Source of the DNA: UBA3210 sp002363635
GTDB lineage: Bacteria > Bacillota_I > Bacilli_A > RFN20 > CAG-449
Direction: 5' to 3'
NCBI GenBank assembly: GCA_946641515.1
Contig: CAMPBT010000005.1
Coordinates: 16,272 to 80,271 of the forward strand
DNA: 64,000 nucleotides
Shown here: positions 33,655-43,669 of the stretch, in pieces
How positions within the stretch are numbered: position 1 is the first letter of the stretch
How the letters are laid out: every line of letters starts with the position of its first letter
Translations under genes and position numbers: made by a program
Notes under the pieces: generated by a model
What the model was told of the DNA's origin: nothing
The model's database searches: none
The model's input: only the letters and a program-made list of their open reading frames with translations

Positions 33655-36183
33655 ATGGCAAAAGAGAAAAAATATACACCAATGATTCAACAATATTTGG
33701 ATATTAAAGAAAAACATCCAGATACTTTAATCTTATTTAGACTTGGAGACTTCTATGAACTATTCTTTCATGATGCAGAAATAGCTTCTAGAGAATTACA
33801 ACTTTTATTAACTGGCAAAAGTGCTGGGGTTGAAGAAAGAGTACCAATGTGTGGAGTGCCTCATCATGCGATTAATTCTTACATTGATAAACTTATTTCT
33901 AAGGGATATAAAGTTGGTATTGTCGAACAATTAGAAGATCCTGCACTTGCTAAAGGACTTGTTGAAAGAGATGTTGTTCAAATTATTACACCTGGTGCAA
34001 ATATCGATGTTAAAGCAAAAGATAATAACTATATTGGTTGTTTAGACCTTGCTGAAAATCGTTATGTTTTTTCTTATGCCGATGTTTCAACTGGAGAAAT
34101 TTATGTTGAAAATATAGAAAAAGATTTAGCGGAAGTTTGTTCTGAAATTACTAACTTATCAATTAAAGAAGTTATTGTCGCGACTAACTTTAACGCTAAA
34201 GATATTATGGTTTTAAAAAACCAAAAGAATGTTTTAATTTCTTATGAAAATGATAACAATGTTTCTATTGAACATGAATATATTTTAAATAACGTCTATG
34301 ACTTATTCCAAAGATCAAACGTTGTAAGACTTTTAAATTATTTAAAAGAAACACAAAAGAGTTCTTTAGATTATATGAAGCAGGCTAAGGTTATTAGATC
34401 TAATCAATCAATGCAAATTGATGCTTTCTCAAGAAATAACCTAGAATTAATTAGAACTATTAGAAGTGAAGATACTTATGGTACTTTATTCTGGTTACTT
34501 GATGAAACAAGAACTAACATGGGTTCGCGTTTACTTAAAAAGTGGATCATGAAGCCTTTATGCGATATTAAAGAAATTACTACTAGACAAGAAATTGTTG
34601 ATTCTTTAATTAATAATTTCTTAGTTAGAGATGATTTATCTAAAGACTTAAAAGATATTTATGACTTAGAAAGATTAATTGCAAAGATTAACTTTGGTAG
34701 CGCGAATGGTAGAGATATGCTCGCATTAAAACGTTCATTACAAATTGCACCTAAATTAATTGCAGATTTACGTGCATTAAATAATGATGCGATTAATGCA
34801 TTTAAAGGTATTAATTATGACTTTAGAGATTTAGCGGATTTACTTGAAAGAGCAATCTCTGAATCTGTCGATATGACTATTAAAGAAGGTGGTATCTTTA
34901 AAAAAGGCTTTGACCCTACACTTGATAACTTAATTGATTTATCAGAAGGTGGAAAATCTTGGGTTGCAAACTTAGAAGCTAGAGAAAAAGAAAAGACTGG
35001 TATTAAGACTATGAGAGTAGGCTATAACAAAGTCTTTGGTTATTACATTGAAGTTTCTAAAGGACAAACCAATTTAATTCAACCTGAATGGGGATATGAA
35101 AGAAAACAGACTACTGTTAACTCAGAAAGATATATTACTCAAGAATTAAAAGAACAAGAAGCTGCTATTTTAACAGCGGAAGATAGAAGATGTTCTTTAG
35201 AATATGAAATGTTTGTCGCATTAAGAAAGAAAGTTGCAGAATATACAGAACAAATCCAAGATTTAGCTACTTTAGTTTCTTATATTGACTGTTTAATTGC
35301 TTTTGCAGATGTTTCTGTTGAAAACAAATATGTTAGACCAACATTTAATGAAAATAGAAATGTTGAAATTATTAATGGTAGACATCCAGTTATTGAAAAA
35401 GTATCTGGTAGTAAAGAATATGTTCCTAACAATATTGTTATGAATAAAGATACAGATATTTTAGTTATTACTGGTCCTAATATGGGTGGTAAATCTACTT
35501 ATATGAGACAGTTTGCTTTAATCGTTATTATGGCTCAAATTGGTTGCTTTGTTCCTGCAGAAAAAGCTGACTTAATGATTTTTAATTCTATCTTCACAAG
35601 AATTGGAGCATCTGATGATTTAGTTTCAGGTCAATCTACTTTTATGGTCGAAATGAATGAAACTAATATGGCACTTAGACATGCTGATGAGAATTCATTA
35701 TTAATCTTTGATGAAATTGGTAGAGGTACTGCAACTTTTGATGGTATGGCACTCGCTCAAGCAATTATTGAATATATTGCAATTAAAGTTAAGGCTAAAA
35801 CTATGTTTAGTACTCATTACCATGAAATTACTCGTATTGATAAAGAAATTCCTACTTTAAAGAATGTTCATGTTTCTGTTGCGGATAATGGAAATGAAGT
35901 TACTTTCTTATACAAGATTGCAGATGGTGCTATGGGAAAATCTTATGGTATTAATGTTGCACGTCTTGCAGGACTTCCTGAAGAATTACTTGAACGTTCT
36001 AGTGAAATCTTAGACTCATTAGAAGAAAATGGTGTTCAAACATCTTCTAATGTTATGAAAGAAAACAAGGTTAAAATGCCTTCATGGGTTGAAGATGTTA
36101 AGAAAGTTGATCCATTAGCAATGTCACCTATGGAAGCTTTAAATTATCTTTATGAATTAAAGAAGAAGATGGGGGATAAATAA
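33655..36183 (+). CDS. mutS: DNA mismatch repair protein MutS
   Basis: MutS, 842 residues, recognises mismatches and starts repair. The mismatch-binding N-terminus has LFRLGDFYELFFHDAE near residue 22, where the usual F-x-E is FYELF. The ATPase domain has Walker A TGPNMGGKSTYMRQ near 605, Walker B LLIFDEIGRGTATFDG near 682 and THYHEIT near 721. Length is typical. The start has GGAGAGG upstream. The stop overlaps the mutL start by one base. The order miaB-ymcA-mutS-mutL-miaA is Bacillus-like, apart from the inserted glycosyltransferase. Confidence 0.98.
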   Translation: MAKEKKYTPMIQQYLDIKEKHPDTLILFRLGDFYELFFHDAEIASRELQLLLTGKSAGVEERVPMCGVPHHAINSYIDKLISKGYKVGIVEQLEDPALAKGLVERDVVQIITPGANIDVKAKDNNYIGCLDLAENRYVFSYADVSTGEIYVENIEKDLAEVCSEITNLSIKEVIVATNFNAKDIMVLKNQKNVLISYENDNNVSIEHEYILNNVYDLFQRSNVVRLLNYLKETQKSSLDYMKQAKVIRSNQSMQIDAFSRNNLELIRTIRSEDTYGTLFWLLDETRTNMGSRLLKKWIMKPLCDIKEITTRQEIVDSLINNFLVRDDLSKDLKDIYDLERLIAKINFGSANGRDMLALKRSLQIAPKLIADLRALNNDAINAFKGINYDFRDLADLLERAISESVDMTIKEGGIFKKGFDPTLDNLIDLSEGGKSWVANLEAREKEKTGIKTMRVGYNKVFGYYIEVSKGQTNLIQPEWGYERKQTTVNSERYITQELKEQEAAILTAEDRRCSLEYEMFVALRKKVAEYTEQIQDLATLVSYIDCLIAFADVSVENKYVRPTFNENRNVEIINGRHPVIEKVSGSKEYVPNNIVMNKDTDILVITGPNMGGKSTYMRQFALIVIMAQIGCFVPAEKADLMIFNSIFTRIGASDDLVSGQSTFMVEMNETNMALRHADENSLLIFDEIGRGTATFDGMALAQAIIEYIAIKVKAKTMFSTHYHEITRIDKEIPTLKNVHVSVADNGNEVTFLYKIADGAMGKSYGINVARLAGLPEELLERSSEILDSLEENGVQTSSNVMKENKVKMPSWVEDVKKVDPLAMSPMEALNYLYELKKKMGDK

Positions 36184-38129
36184 TGAATAAGATTCACGTA
36201 ATGGACGCTCACCTTGCTAATATGATCGCGGCAGGTGAAGTTATTGAAAGACCTTCTTCTGTTGTTAAAGAACTTGTGGAAAACTCTCTTGATGCTGGAG
36301 CAAAAAACATAGAAGTAAGAGTTTATGAAGCAGGTAGAAAAAAGATTGTCATTAAAGATGATGGATGTGGCATGAACCGTGAAGATGCACAAATTGCCTT
36401 TAAAAGACATGCTTCTAGTAAATTATTAAACGAGAGAGATTTATTTAGAATTAAAACTATGGGCTTTAGAGGTGAAGCTCTTCCTTCTATTGCTTCAGTT
36501 TCTAAAGTAACTATGACTACTTCTACTGGTGAAGGAGTTGGTACTAAAATCTTAATCCAAGATGATAAGATGACTGTTGAAGATTATTCTTTAATTAAAG
36601 GTACTACTTTTACTATTGAAGAATTATTCTACAATACTCCTGCTAGACTTAAGTTCTTAAAGACTGATGTCACTGAAAACGCTAATACTTTAGAAGTAAT
36701 GCAACGTCTTGCTTTAGGTAGAAGTGATGTTGCTATTTCCTTCTATATTGATGATAGACAAGTTTTCTCCACATCTGGTAGAGGAGATGACTTAGAAGTT
36801 ATTGGTAAAATCTATTCTTACAATACTGCAAGAAAAATGTTACCAGTTGAATTTGAAACTTATGAATATAAAATCAGTGGTTTTATTGGTGCACCAGAAA
36901 TTGCAAAATCTAATAGATATTGGATGATTACTATTCTTAACGAAAGAGCAGTTTATATGCCTAAAGTTAATAGATCAATACAAGAAGCATATAACGATTT
37001 TATCTTTAATAGCAAATTCCCATTTGTTATTTTAAAGATTGAAGTTGAACACTCATTAGTAGATGTTAACGTTCATCCTGCTAAAAGAGAAATTAGATTA
37101 TCTAATGAAGACCAATTATGCGATTCAATTTATAAGATGATTCGTGAAAGATTAGAGGCAACTAAGCCTATTACTCAATCTTTAGTAGATAAAGAAACGA
37201 TTAGAACTACTTATCAAACTGCACCTTCTTGGGTTAATAAAAAAGAAGATGTAGAAGTTAATCCTAAAGCAAATGAGACTATGTCTTTACTTCTTGAAGA
37301 TGATGAAGATATTACTGATTCAGCGAAACCTGAGTTAAATATTTCTCGTCCTGTTCAAGATATGACAATTGGTAATCCTCTTTATAAGAATGAAGATAAG
37401 CCTCTTGAACCTACAAATAAGATTAGCTTTAATTTTGATGTATCCAACTTTGATACACCTTTAAATGATGCAGTAGATGAAAAAGGTAAATCTTATAATG
37501 ATGGTCCAGTTGCACCTTTTGCAGATGATGCAGTTGCTTTTAGAGCACCTAAATTAACTCCAGTCGCGCAGTTACACAATACTTATATTGTCGCGGAGAG
37601 TGATGATGGATTCTATTTAATTGACCAACATGCTGCACAAGAAAGAGTTAATTACGAAAAATTTAAGAAGATGTACAATACTGGGGCAATTAAAACTGTC
37701 GATTTACTTGTACCACTTGTTGTTAATTTATCACCATCTGATGCAATGAAATTAACTGAAGATAAAGTAAAAATCTTAAGTGATATTGGAATTGAGATTG
37801 AAGAATTCGGTTTAAATACTATTAAGATTTCTCGAGTTCCTTATTATTTCAAAGAATACGATGAAGAAGCATATGCTGAAAATGTTATCTCTCAAGTACT
37901 TGAAAAAGATAGAGTAGATACATTTATTTTAAGAAAGAAAGTTATCGCGACTATGGCATGTAAAGCTTCTATTCGTGCAGGTGATAAGATTAATATGCAA
38001 GAAATGGTTGATGTTATCGATAGTCTATTTAAATGTGATAATCCTACTTGCTGCCCTCACGGTCGACCAACAATGGTTCGTTTTACTCGTTATGACATTG
38101 AGAAAATGTTTAAAAGGTCAGGGTTCTAA
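36183..38129 (+). CDS. mutL: DNA mismatch repair endonuclease MutL
   Basis: MutL, 648 residues, joins MutS to strand incision. The GHKL ATPase domain shows VVKELVENSLDAGA near residue 27, DDGCGMNREDA near 59 and TMGFRGEALPSIASV near 91. The C-terminal domain keeps the nickase motif DQHAAQERVNYE near 481, plus ACKASIRAGDK and CPHGRPT near the end, so it is the endonuclease type used by bacteria without MutH. A low-complexity linker lies at about 345-460. The start overlaps the mutS stop by one base. Confidence 0.97.
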   Translation: MNKIHVMDAHLANMIAAGEVIERPSSVVKELVENSLDAGAKNIEVRVYEAGRKKIVIKDDGCGMNREDAQIAFKRHASSKLLNERDLFRIKTMGFRGEALPSIASVSKVTMTTSTGEGVGTKILIQDDKMTVEDYSLIKGTTFTIEELFYNTPARLKFLKTDVTENANTLEVMQRLALGRSDVAISFYIDDRQVFSTSGRGDDLEVIGKIYSYNTARKMLPVEFETYEYKISGFIGAPEIAKSNRYWMITILNERAVYMPKVNRSIQEAYNDFIFNSKFPFVILKIEVEHSLVDVNVHPAKREIRLSNEDQLCDSIYKMIRERLEATKPITQSLVDKETIRTTYQTAPSWVNKKEDVEVNPKANETMSLLLEDDEDITDSAKPELNISRPVQDMTIGNPLYKNEDKPLEPTNKISFNFDVSNFDTPLNDAVDEKGKSYNDGPVAPFADDAVAFRAPKLTPVAQLHNTYIVAESDDGFYLIDQHAAQERVNYEKFKKMYNTGAIKTVDLLVPLVVNLSPSDAMKLTEDKVKILSDIGIEIEEFGLNTIKISRVPYYFKEYDEEAYAENVISQVLEKDRVDTFILRKKVIATMACKASIRAGDKINMQEMVDVIDSLFKCDNPTCCPHGRPTMVRFTRYDIEKMFKRSGF

Positions 38130-38131
38130 TT

Positions 38132-39013
38132 ATGATTATTGTTATTGTAGGTCCTACTGGAGTAGGAAAATCATCTTTAGCATTGAGAGTTGCTAAAGAT
38201 TATAATGGGGTAATTATTAATGGAGATGCGTTCCAGTCATATAAAGGTATGGATATAGGAACTGCAAAACCTACTAAAGAAGAAAGATCTTTAGTTCCTC
38301 ATTATTTATTTGATTATGTTGATCCAAGTACTTCTTTTACAATCTTTGAATATCAAAAGAATCTAAGAGAAAAACTTGATGAACTTAAAGGTAAAAACAT
38401 CATTATTGTTGGAGGTTCTGGCTTATATCTAAAATCAGCATTATATGATTTCACATTATCTAAAGATGAATCTCATGTTGATTTAAGTGAATATGAAAAG
38501 CTTGATAATGAAGCGCTTCATAATAAATTAAAAGAATTAGATGAAGAAGCAAGTAAAGCAATTCATATGAACAATCGTAGAAGAGTTCTTCGTGCAATTG
38601 AGATTTGTTTATCTCAAGGTAAGAAGAAAACTGATATTGAAGCTTGCCAAGAACATAAACCTTTATATGATGTTAAATTTATTGGCTTAACTAAAGAAAG
38701 AGAAGAATTATATTCATTAATTAATAAGCGTGTTGATTTAATGGTAGAACAAGGTTTAATAGATGAAGTTAAATCATTAATGAATAAATATCCTCATGAC
38801 CTACGTTCATTCCAGGCTATAGGGTATAAAGAAATTATTGAAGCACTTGATAATAATTTACCTATTGAAGGGGCGATTGATAAAGTTAAACAACTATCAA
38901 GAAATTATGCAAAACGCCAATTTACCTACTTTAAACATCAACTTCCTGTTGAATGGTTTGAAGATAAGGATAAGGCTTATGAATATATTGCATCTTTCTT
39001 TGCAAAAAAATAA
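38132..39013 (+). CDS. miaA: tRNA dimethylallyltransferase
   Basis: MiaA, 293 residues, adds the isopentenyl group to A37 of tRNAs reading U-starting codons, using dimethylallyl diphosphate. The P-loop IVGPTGVGKSSLA is at residue 4, then INGDAFQSYKGMDIGTAKPT near 31, HYLFDYVDPS near 55 and RRVLRAIEI near 149. Length is normal. The start lies 2 bases after mutL. Its isoprenoid donor comes from the pathway of dxr and ispF, and the product is the substrate of MiaB at 30346. Confidence 0.96.
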   Translation: MIIVIVGPTGVGKSSLALRVAKDYNGVIINGDAFQSYKGMDIGTAKPTKEERSLVPHYLFDYVDPSTSFTIFEYQKNLREKLDELKGKNIIIVGGSGLYLKSALYDFTLSKDESHVDLSEYEKLDNEALHNKLKELDEEASKAIHMNNRRRVLRAIEICLSQGKKKTDIEACQEHKPLYDVKFIGLTKEREELYSLINKRVDLMVEQGLIDEVKSLMNKYPHDLRSFQAIGYKEIIEALDNNLPIEGAIDKVKQLSRNYAKRQFTYFKHQLPVEWFEDKDKAYEYIASFFAKK

Positions 39014-39055
39014 TGTTATTATTTAATTAATAAGATACTCATGGAGGAGATAATA

Positions 39056-40666
39056 ATGGAACTAAAGAACATTTATGAAATCGCTGCAAAAGCAGGAATT
39101 GATGAAAAGTACATCGAACCATATGGAAAGAATAAAGCTAAGATTGATTTATCAATTAATGAAACATTAAGCGATAAAGAAAATGGTAAATTAATTTTAG
39201 TTACCGCTATTACTCCAACTAAAGCTGGTGAAGGCAAAACAACTATGTCCATCGCTTTAACTGAAGGTTTAAATAGATTAAATAAAAAGACTTTATTATG
39301 TTTAAGAGAACCTTCTTTAGGACCAGTATTTGGTATTAAGGGTGGTGCGACAGGTGGAGGTAAAGTTACTGTTGAACCATCAACAGATATTAACCTTCAT
39401 TTTACTGGTGACATGCATGCATTAACTTCTTCAATTAACTTAATTTCTGCATGTATTGATAACCATATTTTCCAAGGTAATGAATTAAATATTGATCCAA
39501 ATAAAATTGTTTGGAAACGTGCTTTAGATATGAATGATAGAGCACTTAGAGAAATTACTATTTCTCAAGGTAAAAAGAATGGTGAACCTAGAACTGATGG
39601 CTTTGTAATTACAGTTGCTAGTGAACTTATGGCAATTATGTGTCTTGCTCGCGATGAAGAAGATTTCAAGGCTAGAGTAAAGAAGATTATTGTTGCTTAT
39701 ACTAAAGATGATAAACCAGTTACTGTTAATGACTTAAGAATTACTAACGCGATTATGTTATTAATGAAAGAAGCATTAAAACCTAACTTAGTTCAAACAA
39801 ATGAATTTAATCCTGTTTTAATTCATGGTGGCCCATTTGCAAATATCGCTCATGGATGTAACTCATTAATTGCAACTAAAATGGCTCTTAAACTTGCAGA
39901 CTACGTTGTTACTGAAGCAGGATTTGGTGCTGATTTAGGTGCAGAAAAATTCTTAGATATTGCTTCTCAAGAAGGAAGAATGACACCTAATTTAGTCGTT
40001 ATGGTTGCAACAATTAGAGCACTTAAAATGCATGGCGGAGCAGATTTAGAAACTATCAGCGAACTTAATCTTGATGCATTAAAAGAAGGTGTTAAAAACT
40101 TAGCACAGCATTTAGAAAACATTAAGAAGTTTGGTCTGGATGTAGTAGTGGCAATTAACCACTTTGCAACCGACAATGATGAAGAAGTTGATTATTTAGA
40201 AAACTGGTGCAAAGAAAACGGATATAAAGTTTCCTTTGTTGACGGTTTCTTAAAAGGTGGAGAAGGTGCGCTTGATCTTGCAACTAAAGTTGTTGATTCA
40301 TTAAATGAAAATAAATCTTCTTACCATCCTTTATATAACCGTAATGATGATGTAAAAGAAAAAATTAGAAAGATCGCTAGAGAAATCTATCGTGCAGATG
40401 ATGTTGAATTCTCTCCACTTGCAAGTGAACATATTGAAAAATATGAAAAGATGGGATTTAAAGATGCATATATCTGTATGGCAAAGACTCCTCAATCTTT
40501 CTCAGATGACGCTAAAGTTTTAAATACACCAAGAAATTTTATTCTCCACGTTAGAGATGTTACTTTATCTGCGGGAGTTAATTTCTTAGTTGTTTTAACA
40601 GGCTCAATTATGACTATGCCAGGTTTACCAAAAGTTCCTGCAGCTGTCAAAATGGAGGACGAATAA
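39056..40666 (+). CDS. fhs: Formate-tetrahydrofolate ligase
   Basis: A 536-residue enzyme that makes 10-formyltetrahydrofolate from formate, ATP and tetrahydrofolate. The ATP-binding TPTKAGEGKTTMSIALTEGL is near residue 59, followed by REPSLGPVFGIKGGATGGG near 85 and the long conserved HFTGDMHALTSSINLISACI near 120. It is slightly shorter than the usual 555. The ATG at 39056 is preferred over an in-frame ATG at 39041 because GGAGGAG lies between them, 7 bases before 39056. The stop overlaps folD by one base, so the two folate enzymes form an operon. Confidence 0.96.
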   Translation: MELKNIYEIAAKAGIDEKYIEPYGKNKAKIDLSINETLSDKENGKLILVTAITPTKAGEGKTTMSIALTEGLNRLNKKTLLCLREPSLGPVFGIKGGATGGGKVTVEPSTDINLHFTGDMHALTSSINLISACIDNHIFQGNELNIDPNKIVWKRALDMNDRALREITISQGKKNGEPRTDGFVITVASELMAIMCLARDEEDFKARVKKIIVAYTKDDKPVTVNDLRITNAIMLLMKEALKPNLVQTNEFNPVLIHGGPFANIAHGCNSLIATKMALKLADYVVTEAGFGADLGAEKFLDIASQEGRMTPNLVVMVATIRALKMHGGADLETISELNLDALKEGVKNLAQHLENIKKFGLDVVVAINHFATDNDEEVDYLENWCKENGYKVSFVDGFLKGGEGALDLATKVVDSLNENKSSYHPLYNRNDDVKEKIRKIAREIYRADDVEFSPLASEHIEKYEKMGFKDAYICMAKTPQSFSDDAKVLNTPRNFILHVRDVTLSAGVNFLVVLTGSIMTMPGLPKVPAAVKMEDE

Positions 40667-41490
40667 TGGAATTATTACTTGGTAAAGAAACTGCTTTAAA
40701 AATTAAAGAACAGGTAAAAAATGAAGTTGATAAACTAGAAGTTAAACCTAAATATGTTGTTTTAATTAATAAAAACGATTCTTCATCTATTGGATATGTC
40801 AATATGCAAAGAAAGAATGCTACTTCTTTAGGTATTGAATTTGAATCTATTGAAATGGATGATTCAGAAGAACAATATATTGAAACTATCGAAAGATTAA
40901 ATAACGATAAATCAGTTACTGCAGTCATGTTAACTAGACCTTTATTTAAAGGTGCAGATGAAAAGAAGATTATTTCTCACTTATCTTCTTTAAAAGATGT
41001 TGATGCAATGTCTTCTGCTTCTTTAGGTGAATTGTTCGTAGGTTCATCTGATTATTTAGCACCTTGTACTGCTGAAGCTATTATGAAATTAATCAAGGCT
41101 TATAACATTGAATTAAAAGGTAAAGATGTACTTGTTGTCGGTAGATCAATTTCTGTTGGTAGACCAGTTGCGCTTATGCTTTTAGAAGAGAACGCTACAG
41201 TTACTATCGCACATTCTAGAACTTCAGATTTAAACGATAAATTAAAGAATTATGATGTTATTGTTGCAGCAGTTGGTAAAGCTCATTTAATTGATGCTTC
41301 TTTATGTAAAGAAGATGCAATTATTATTGATGCAGGTATTCATTATTTAGAAGATGGATCAATTGTTGGAGATGTTAAACCTTCTGATAAAGTTAAAGCT
41401 ATTTCAAAAGTCCCAGGAGGAGTTGGTACTATTACTAGTGCAGTCTTAATGGAAAACATTATGAAGTTATATCATAAGCAAAGAGGTTAA
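40666..41490 (+). CDS. folD: Methylenetetrahydrofolate dehydrogenase/cyclohydrolase FolD
   Basis: A 274-residue two-function enzyme that interconverts methylene-, methenyl- and formyl-tetrahydrofolate. Visible parts are SIGYVNMQRKNATSLGIEFE near residue 43, with the catalytic Lys of the YVxxKxK motif replaced locally by YVNMQRK, the Rossmann segment VLVVGRSISVGRPVALMLL near 150 and the C-terminal KVPGGVGTITSAVLMEN near 245. The Gly-rich NADP loop is intact. It starts at the fhs stop codon. Together fhs and folD supply formyl- and methylene-folate for purine, initiator tRNA and TrmFO use. Confidence 0.95.
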   Translation: MELLLGKETALKIKEQVKNEVDKLEVKPKYVVLINKNDSSSIGYVNMQRKNATSLGIEFESIEMDDSEEQYIETIERLNNDKSVTAVMLTRPLFKGADEKKIISHLSSLKDVDAMSSASLGELFVGSSDYLAPCTAEAIMKLIKAYNIELKGKDVLVVGRSISVGRPVALMLLEENATVTIAHSRTSDLNDKLKNYDVIVAAVGKAHLIDASLCKEDAIIIDAGIHYLEDGSIVGDVKPSDKVKAISKVPGGVGTITSAVLMENIMKLYHKQRG

Positions 41491-41491
41491 T

Positions 41492-41692
41492 ATGTCAGTT
41501 ACTAATGAAATGTATGAATTAAATGATTTAGTAGAGATGAAGAAACCTCATCCATGCGCGCCTCATTCTCGTATTTTTGAAATCATTCGTTTAGGTGCAG
41601 AAATTAAAATCAAATGCCAAGGATGTGGAAACGTAATTGTTCTTCCTCGTAATGACTTTAATAAGAAAGCTAAAAAAATAATTAAAAAATAA
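41492..41692 (+). CDS. DUF951 family protein
   Basis: A 66-residue protein that matches DUF951 (YyzM-like): VEMKKPHPC near residue 14, FEIIRLGAEIKIKCQGCGN near 27 and VLPRNDFNKKAKKI at the end. The paired cysteines CQGCG suggest a half zinc-ribbon together with the CAPH cysteine. Function is unknown. In Bacillus this gene sits directly before ychF. Here two ABC exporter genes of about 4.7 kb separate them. The start is 1 base after folD with AGAGG upstream. Confidence 0.9.
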   Translation: MSVTNEMYELNDLVEMKKPHPCAPHSRIFEIIRLGAEIKIKCQGCGNVIVLPRNDFNKKAKKIIKK

Positions 41693-41697
41693 TTGGT

Positions 41698-41753
41698 AAA
41701 AAAGCTCATAAATTCCTAATAGATTAGATAGGAGAGAAAAATGAGCTTTTTTT
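41698..41753 (+). terminator. Terminator-like hairpin containing the ribosome binding site and start codon of the ABC gene
   Basis: A perfect 12-bp stem joins 41698-41709 to 41741-41752, so the ATG at 41741 is the first part of the 3' arm and the U-tract is codons 3-4. An inner stem TCCTA/TAGGA (41714-41718, 41729-41733) also covers the Shine-Dalgarno. The structure could end DUF951 transcription and block translation of the exporter. Confidence 0.65.
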
Positions 41754-43669
41754 GTTGCAAAAATATTTCTAAATCTTATGGAAATGAAAACATTTTAAAG
41801 AATATAAATATTAATTTTCCGTCTAAGGGACTAGTCTTTTTAACAGGTCCATCGGGATGTGGGAAATCTACTTTTATTTATTGCTTACTTGGAATAGAAG
41901 AAAATGAAGGAAAGATTTATTTTAAAGATAAATTAGTTTCTTCTAAAGAAAAATTTAGACAAAATCATACATCGATTATTTTTCAAAATTTTTATCTACT
42001 TGATGATTTGACAGTTAAAGAAAATATATTGTTAATATCTTCTTCATCAAATTATTTAAATATCGTTAAGAAATTAGGTATTGATAATTTGCTGAATAAG
42101 AAAGTTAGAGATTTATCTGGAGGAGAAAAGCAGCGCGTTGCAATCGCACGTTCCTTAATTAAAAATCCAGATATTATTTTTGCAGATGAAATTACTGGTT
42201 CTTTAGATAAAAAGAATTCTTTTATCATTATGGATTTAATTAAAGAAATCTCTAAAGATAAATTGGTAATTATGATTTCTCATGATCAAGAATTAGTAGA
42301 GAAATATAATGATTATGTAATTGTTTTAAAAGAAAACCTTTCTTTAAATTTATATAAAGATGAAGTTAATAAAACAAATATTAATAATAAGAAACTATCT
42401 TTGAAAAAGAGAATCTTAGATAGCATTTTTTTGATGCGCAAATCTAAAGGTAAATTAATTTTATCTTTCTTATCCTTAATAATATCTTTTGTCTTACTGG
42501 GTTTAATTCTTAATGTTAGTTATAACTTTTCTTCATATTTAGAAAAATATAAAACAAGTGCACCTGATTATCAGTTTTTAGAACTTGCAAAAACTAGTAC
42601 TACTAAAATTGAAGGAACATCTTTTTCGTTAGTAAAAAGTGATGTTCCTACTAGCGATGACTTAGATGAATTAAAATCGTTAATTAGTAATTATGAATTA
42701 GGACCTAATATGTCGACTTTTATTAATAGTTATACGTCTTTAAGAATGAATGGGGAAAAAATAGATGCAACTTTTTGCCCGTATCTTGATATAAACGGAG
42801 AAGAAGTAACTGATATTTATGTTAATCCTAATTTGTATGAAAAAATGGAAGGAAATTATCTAGAATTTTTTTTAAAGAAAGATGTTGAATATAAATCTCA
42901 GTTAAATAAGATAACCCAAGATACAGTAAGAATTGCTTTAGTTTTAAAAGTAAAAAGCATAAGTAAAGAAATGAATCTTTTTGATACTCCACGTATTTAT
43001 TATCCTTATAATGCTTTTAATGAATATTTTAAGAAAATTAAATTAGAGAACTTATCTAATGAAATGGAAAAACATGTTTCTTTATATTCTAGATTAAGTT
43101 CTTATACATACGATAATGATATTTATTCTTCTCATTCTTTATATTTGATTCCTTATAAAAATGATGTTCCCTTAGTAATGAAAATAATTAATTCATCTTC
43201 ATATCAAAATGAATTCAGTGTCACTTCTCGTTCTATTACTTCTTATAATACGATAAATACCTTTTTTGAGGCTCTAAAAAGTGCTTTAGGAATATTTGTT
43301 AGTATTTCCTCACTTATTTCGTTTATGGTTTTAATATTGTCTTTAAATTCATTAATCATTGATGAAAGAAAAGAAATTGCAATCTTTAAATCTTTAGGAG
43401 TGACTTCTAAAGAATTTAATTCTATCTATTTGTTACAGATTTTATATGTAATTCTTTCTTCGTTTTTAACTGCGTTTATTATTAAATTTTTTGCGTATTT
43501 AATTATTAATCGATATATCACTTTTATTTCTTTAACTAATTTAAAGAGTCTTCAATATGAGAATTCTTTAAGTTTTATTTTTACAGTTGGAATCAGCTTA
43601 TGTGCTTATTTATTTGGTAAAAGAATCATTAAGAAATTGGACCTTTCCAAAATCTTGAAGGAGGAATGA
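41741..43669 (+). CDS. ABC exporter, ATP-binding domain fused to FtsX-type permease (first of pair)
   Basis: A 642-residue MacB/LolCDE-type protein. The ATPase covers residues 1-205: Walker A GPSGCGKSTF near 36, Q-loop IIFQNFY near 78, signature LSGGEKQRVAIARS near 126, Walker B IIFADEITGSLD near 146 and MISHDQE. One membrane helix (about 233-258) is followed by an extracellular domain of about 250 residues, then three helices near 515-640. Such transporters export lipoproteins, peptides or antibiotics, or act in sensing of antimicrobial peptides. The substrate is unknown. The start has TAGGAG 7 bases upstream but lies in a hairpin. The gene ends in TGA and overlaps the next gene. Codon use looks even more AT-rich than neighbours. 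Confidence 0.88.
   Translation: MSFFCCKNISKSYGNENILKNININFPSKGLVFLTGPSGCGKSTFIYCLLGIEENEGKIYFKDKLVSSKEKFRQNHTSIIFQNFYLLDDLTVKENILLISSSSNYLNIVKKLGIDNLLNKKVRDLSGGEKQRVAIARSLIKNPDIIFADEITGSLDKKNSFIIMDLIKEISKDKLVIMISHDQELVEKYNDYVIVLKENLSLNLYKDEVNKTNINNKKLSLKKRILDSIFLMRKSKGKLILSFLSLIISFVLLGLILNVSYNFSSYLEKYKTSAPDYQFLELAKTSTTKIEGTSFSLVKSDVPTSDDLDELKSLISNYELGPNMSTFINSYTSLRMNGEKIDATFCPYLDINGEEVTDIYVNPNLYEKMEGNYLEFFLKKDVEYKSQLNKITQDTVRIALVLKVKSISKEMNLFDTPRIYYPYNAFNEYFKKIKLENLSNEMEKHVSLYSRLSSYTYDNDIYSSHSLYLIPYKNDVPLVMKIINSSSYQNEFSVTSRSITSYNTINTFFEALKSALGIFVSISSLISFMVLILSLNSLIIDERKEIAIFKSLGVTSKEFNSIYLLQILYVILSSFLTAFIIKFFAYLIINRYITFISLTNLKSLQYENSLSFIFTVGISLCAYLFGKRIIKKLDLSKILKEE

Noticed and set aside
40741..40890. 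FolD as inactive because the YVxxKxK motif reads YVNMQRK
   Set aside because: The lysine or arginine pattern varies in the family, and the cofactor-binding and C-terminal motifs are intact, so a loss of function is not supported.
43666..43668. ATG at 43666 as start of the second exporter
   Set aside because: The AAGGAGG would be only 1 base away. The ATG at 43669 has better spacing, though neither is ideal.
41741..43669. TGA read as tryptophan (Mycoplasma code)
   Set aside because: The in-frame TGA at 43667 is a sensible gene end with the next gene overlapping it, and tryptophans in the window are TGG.
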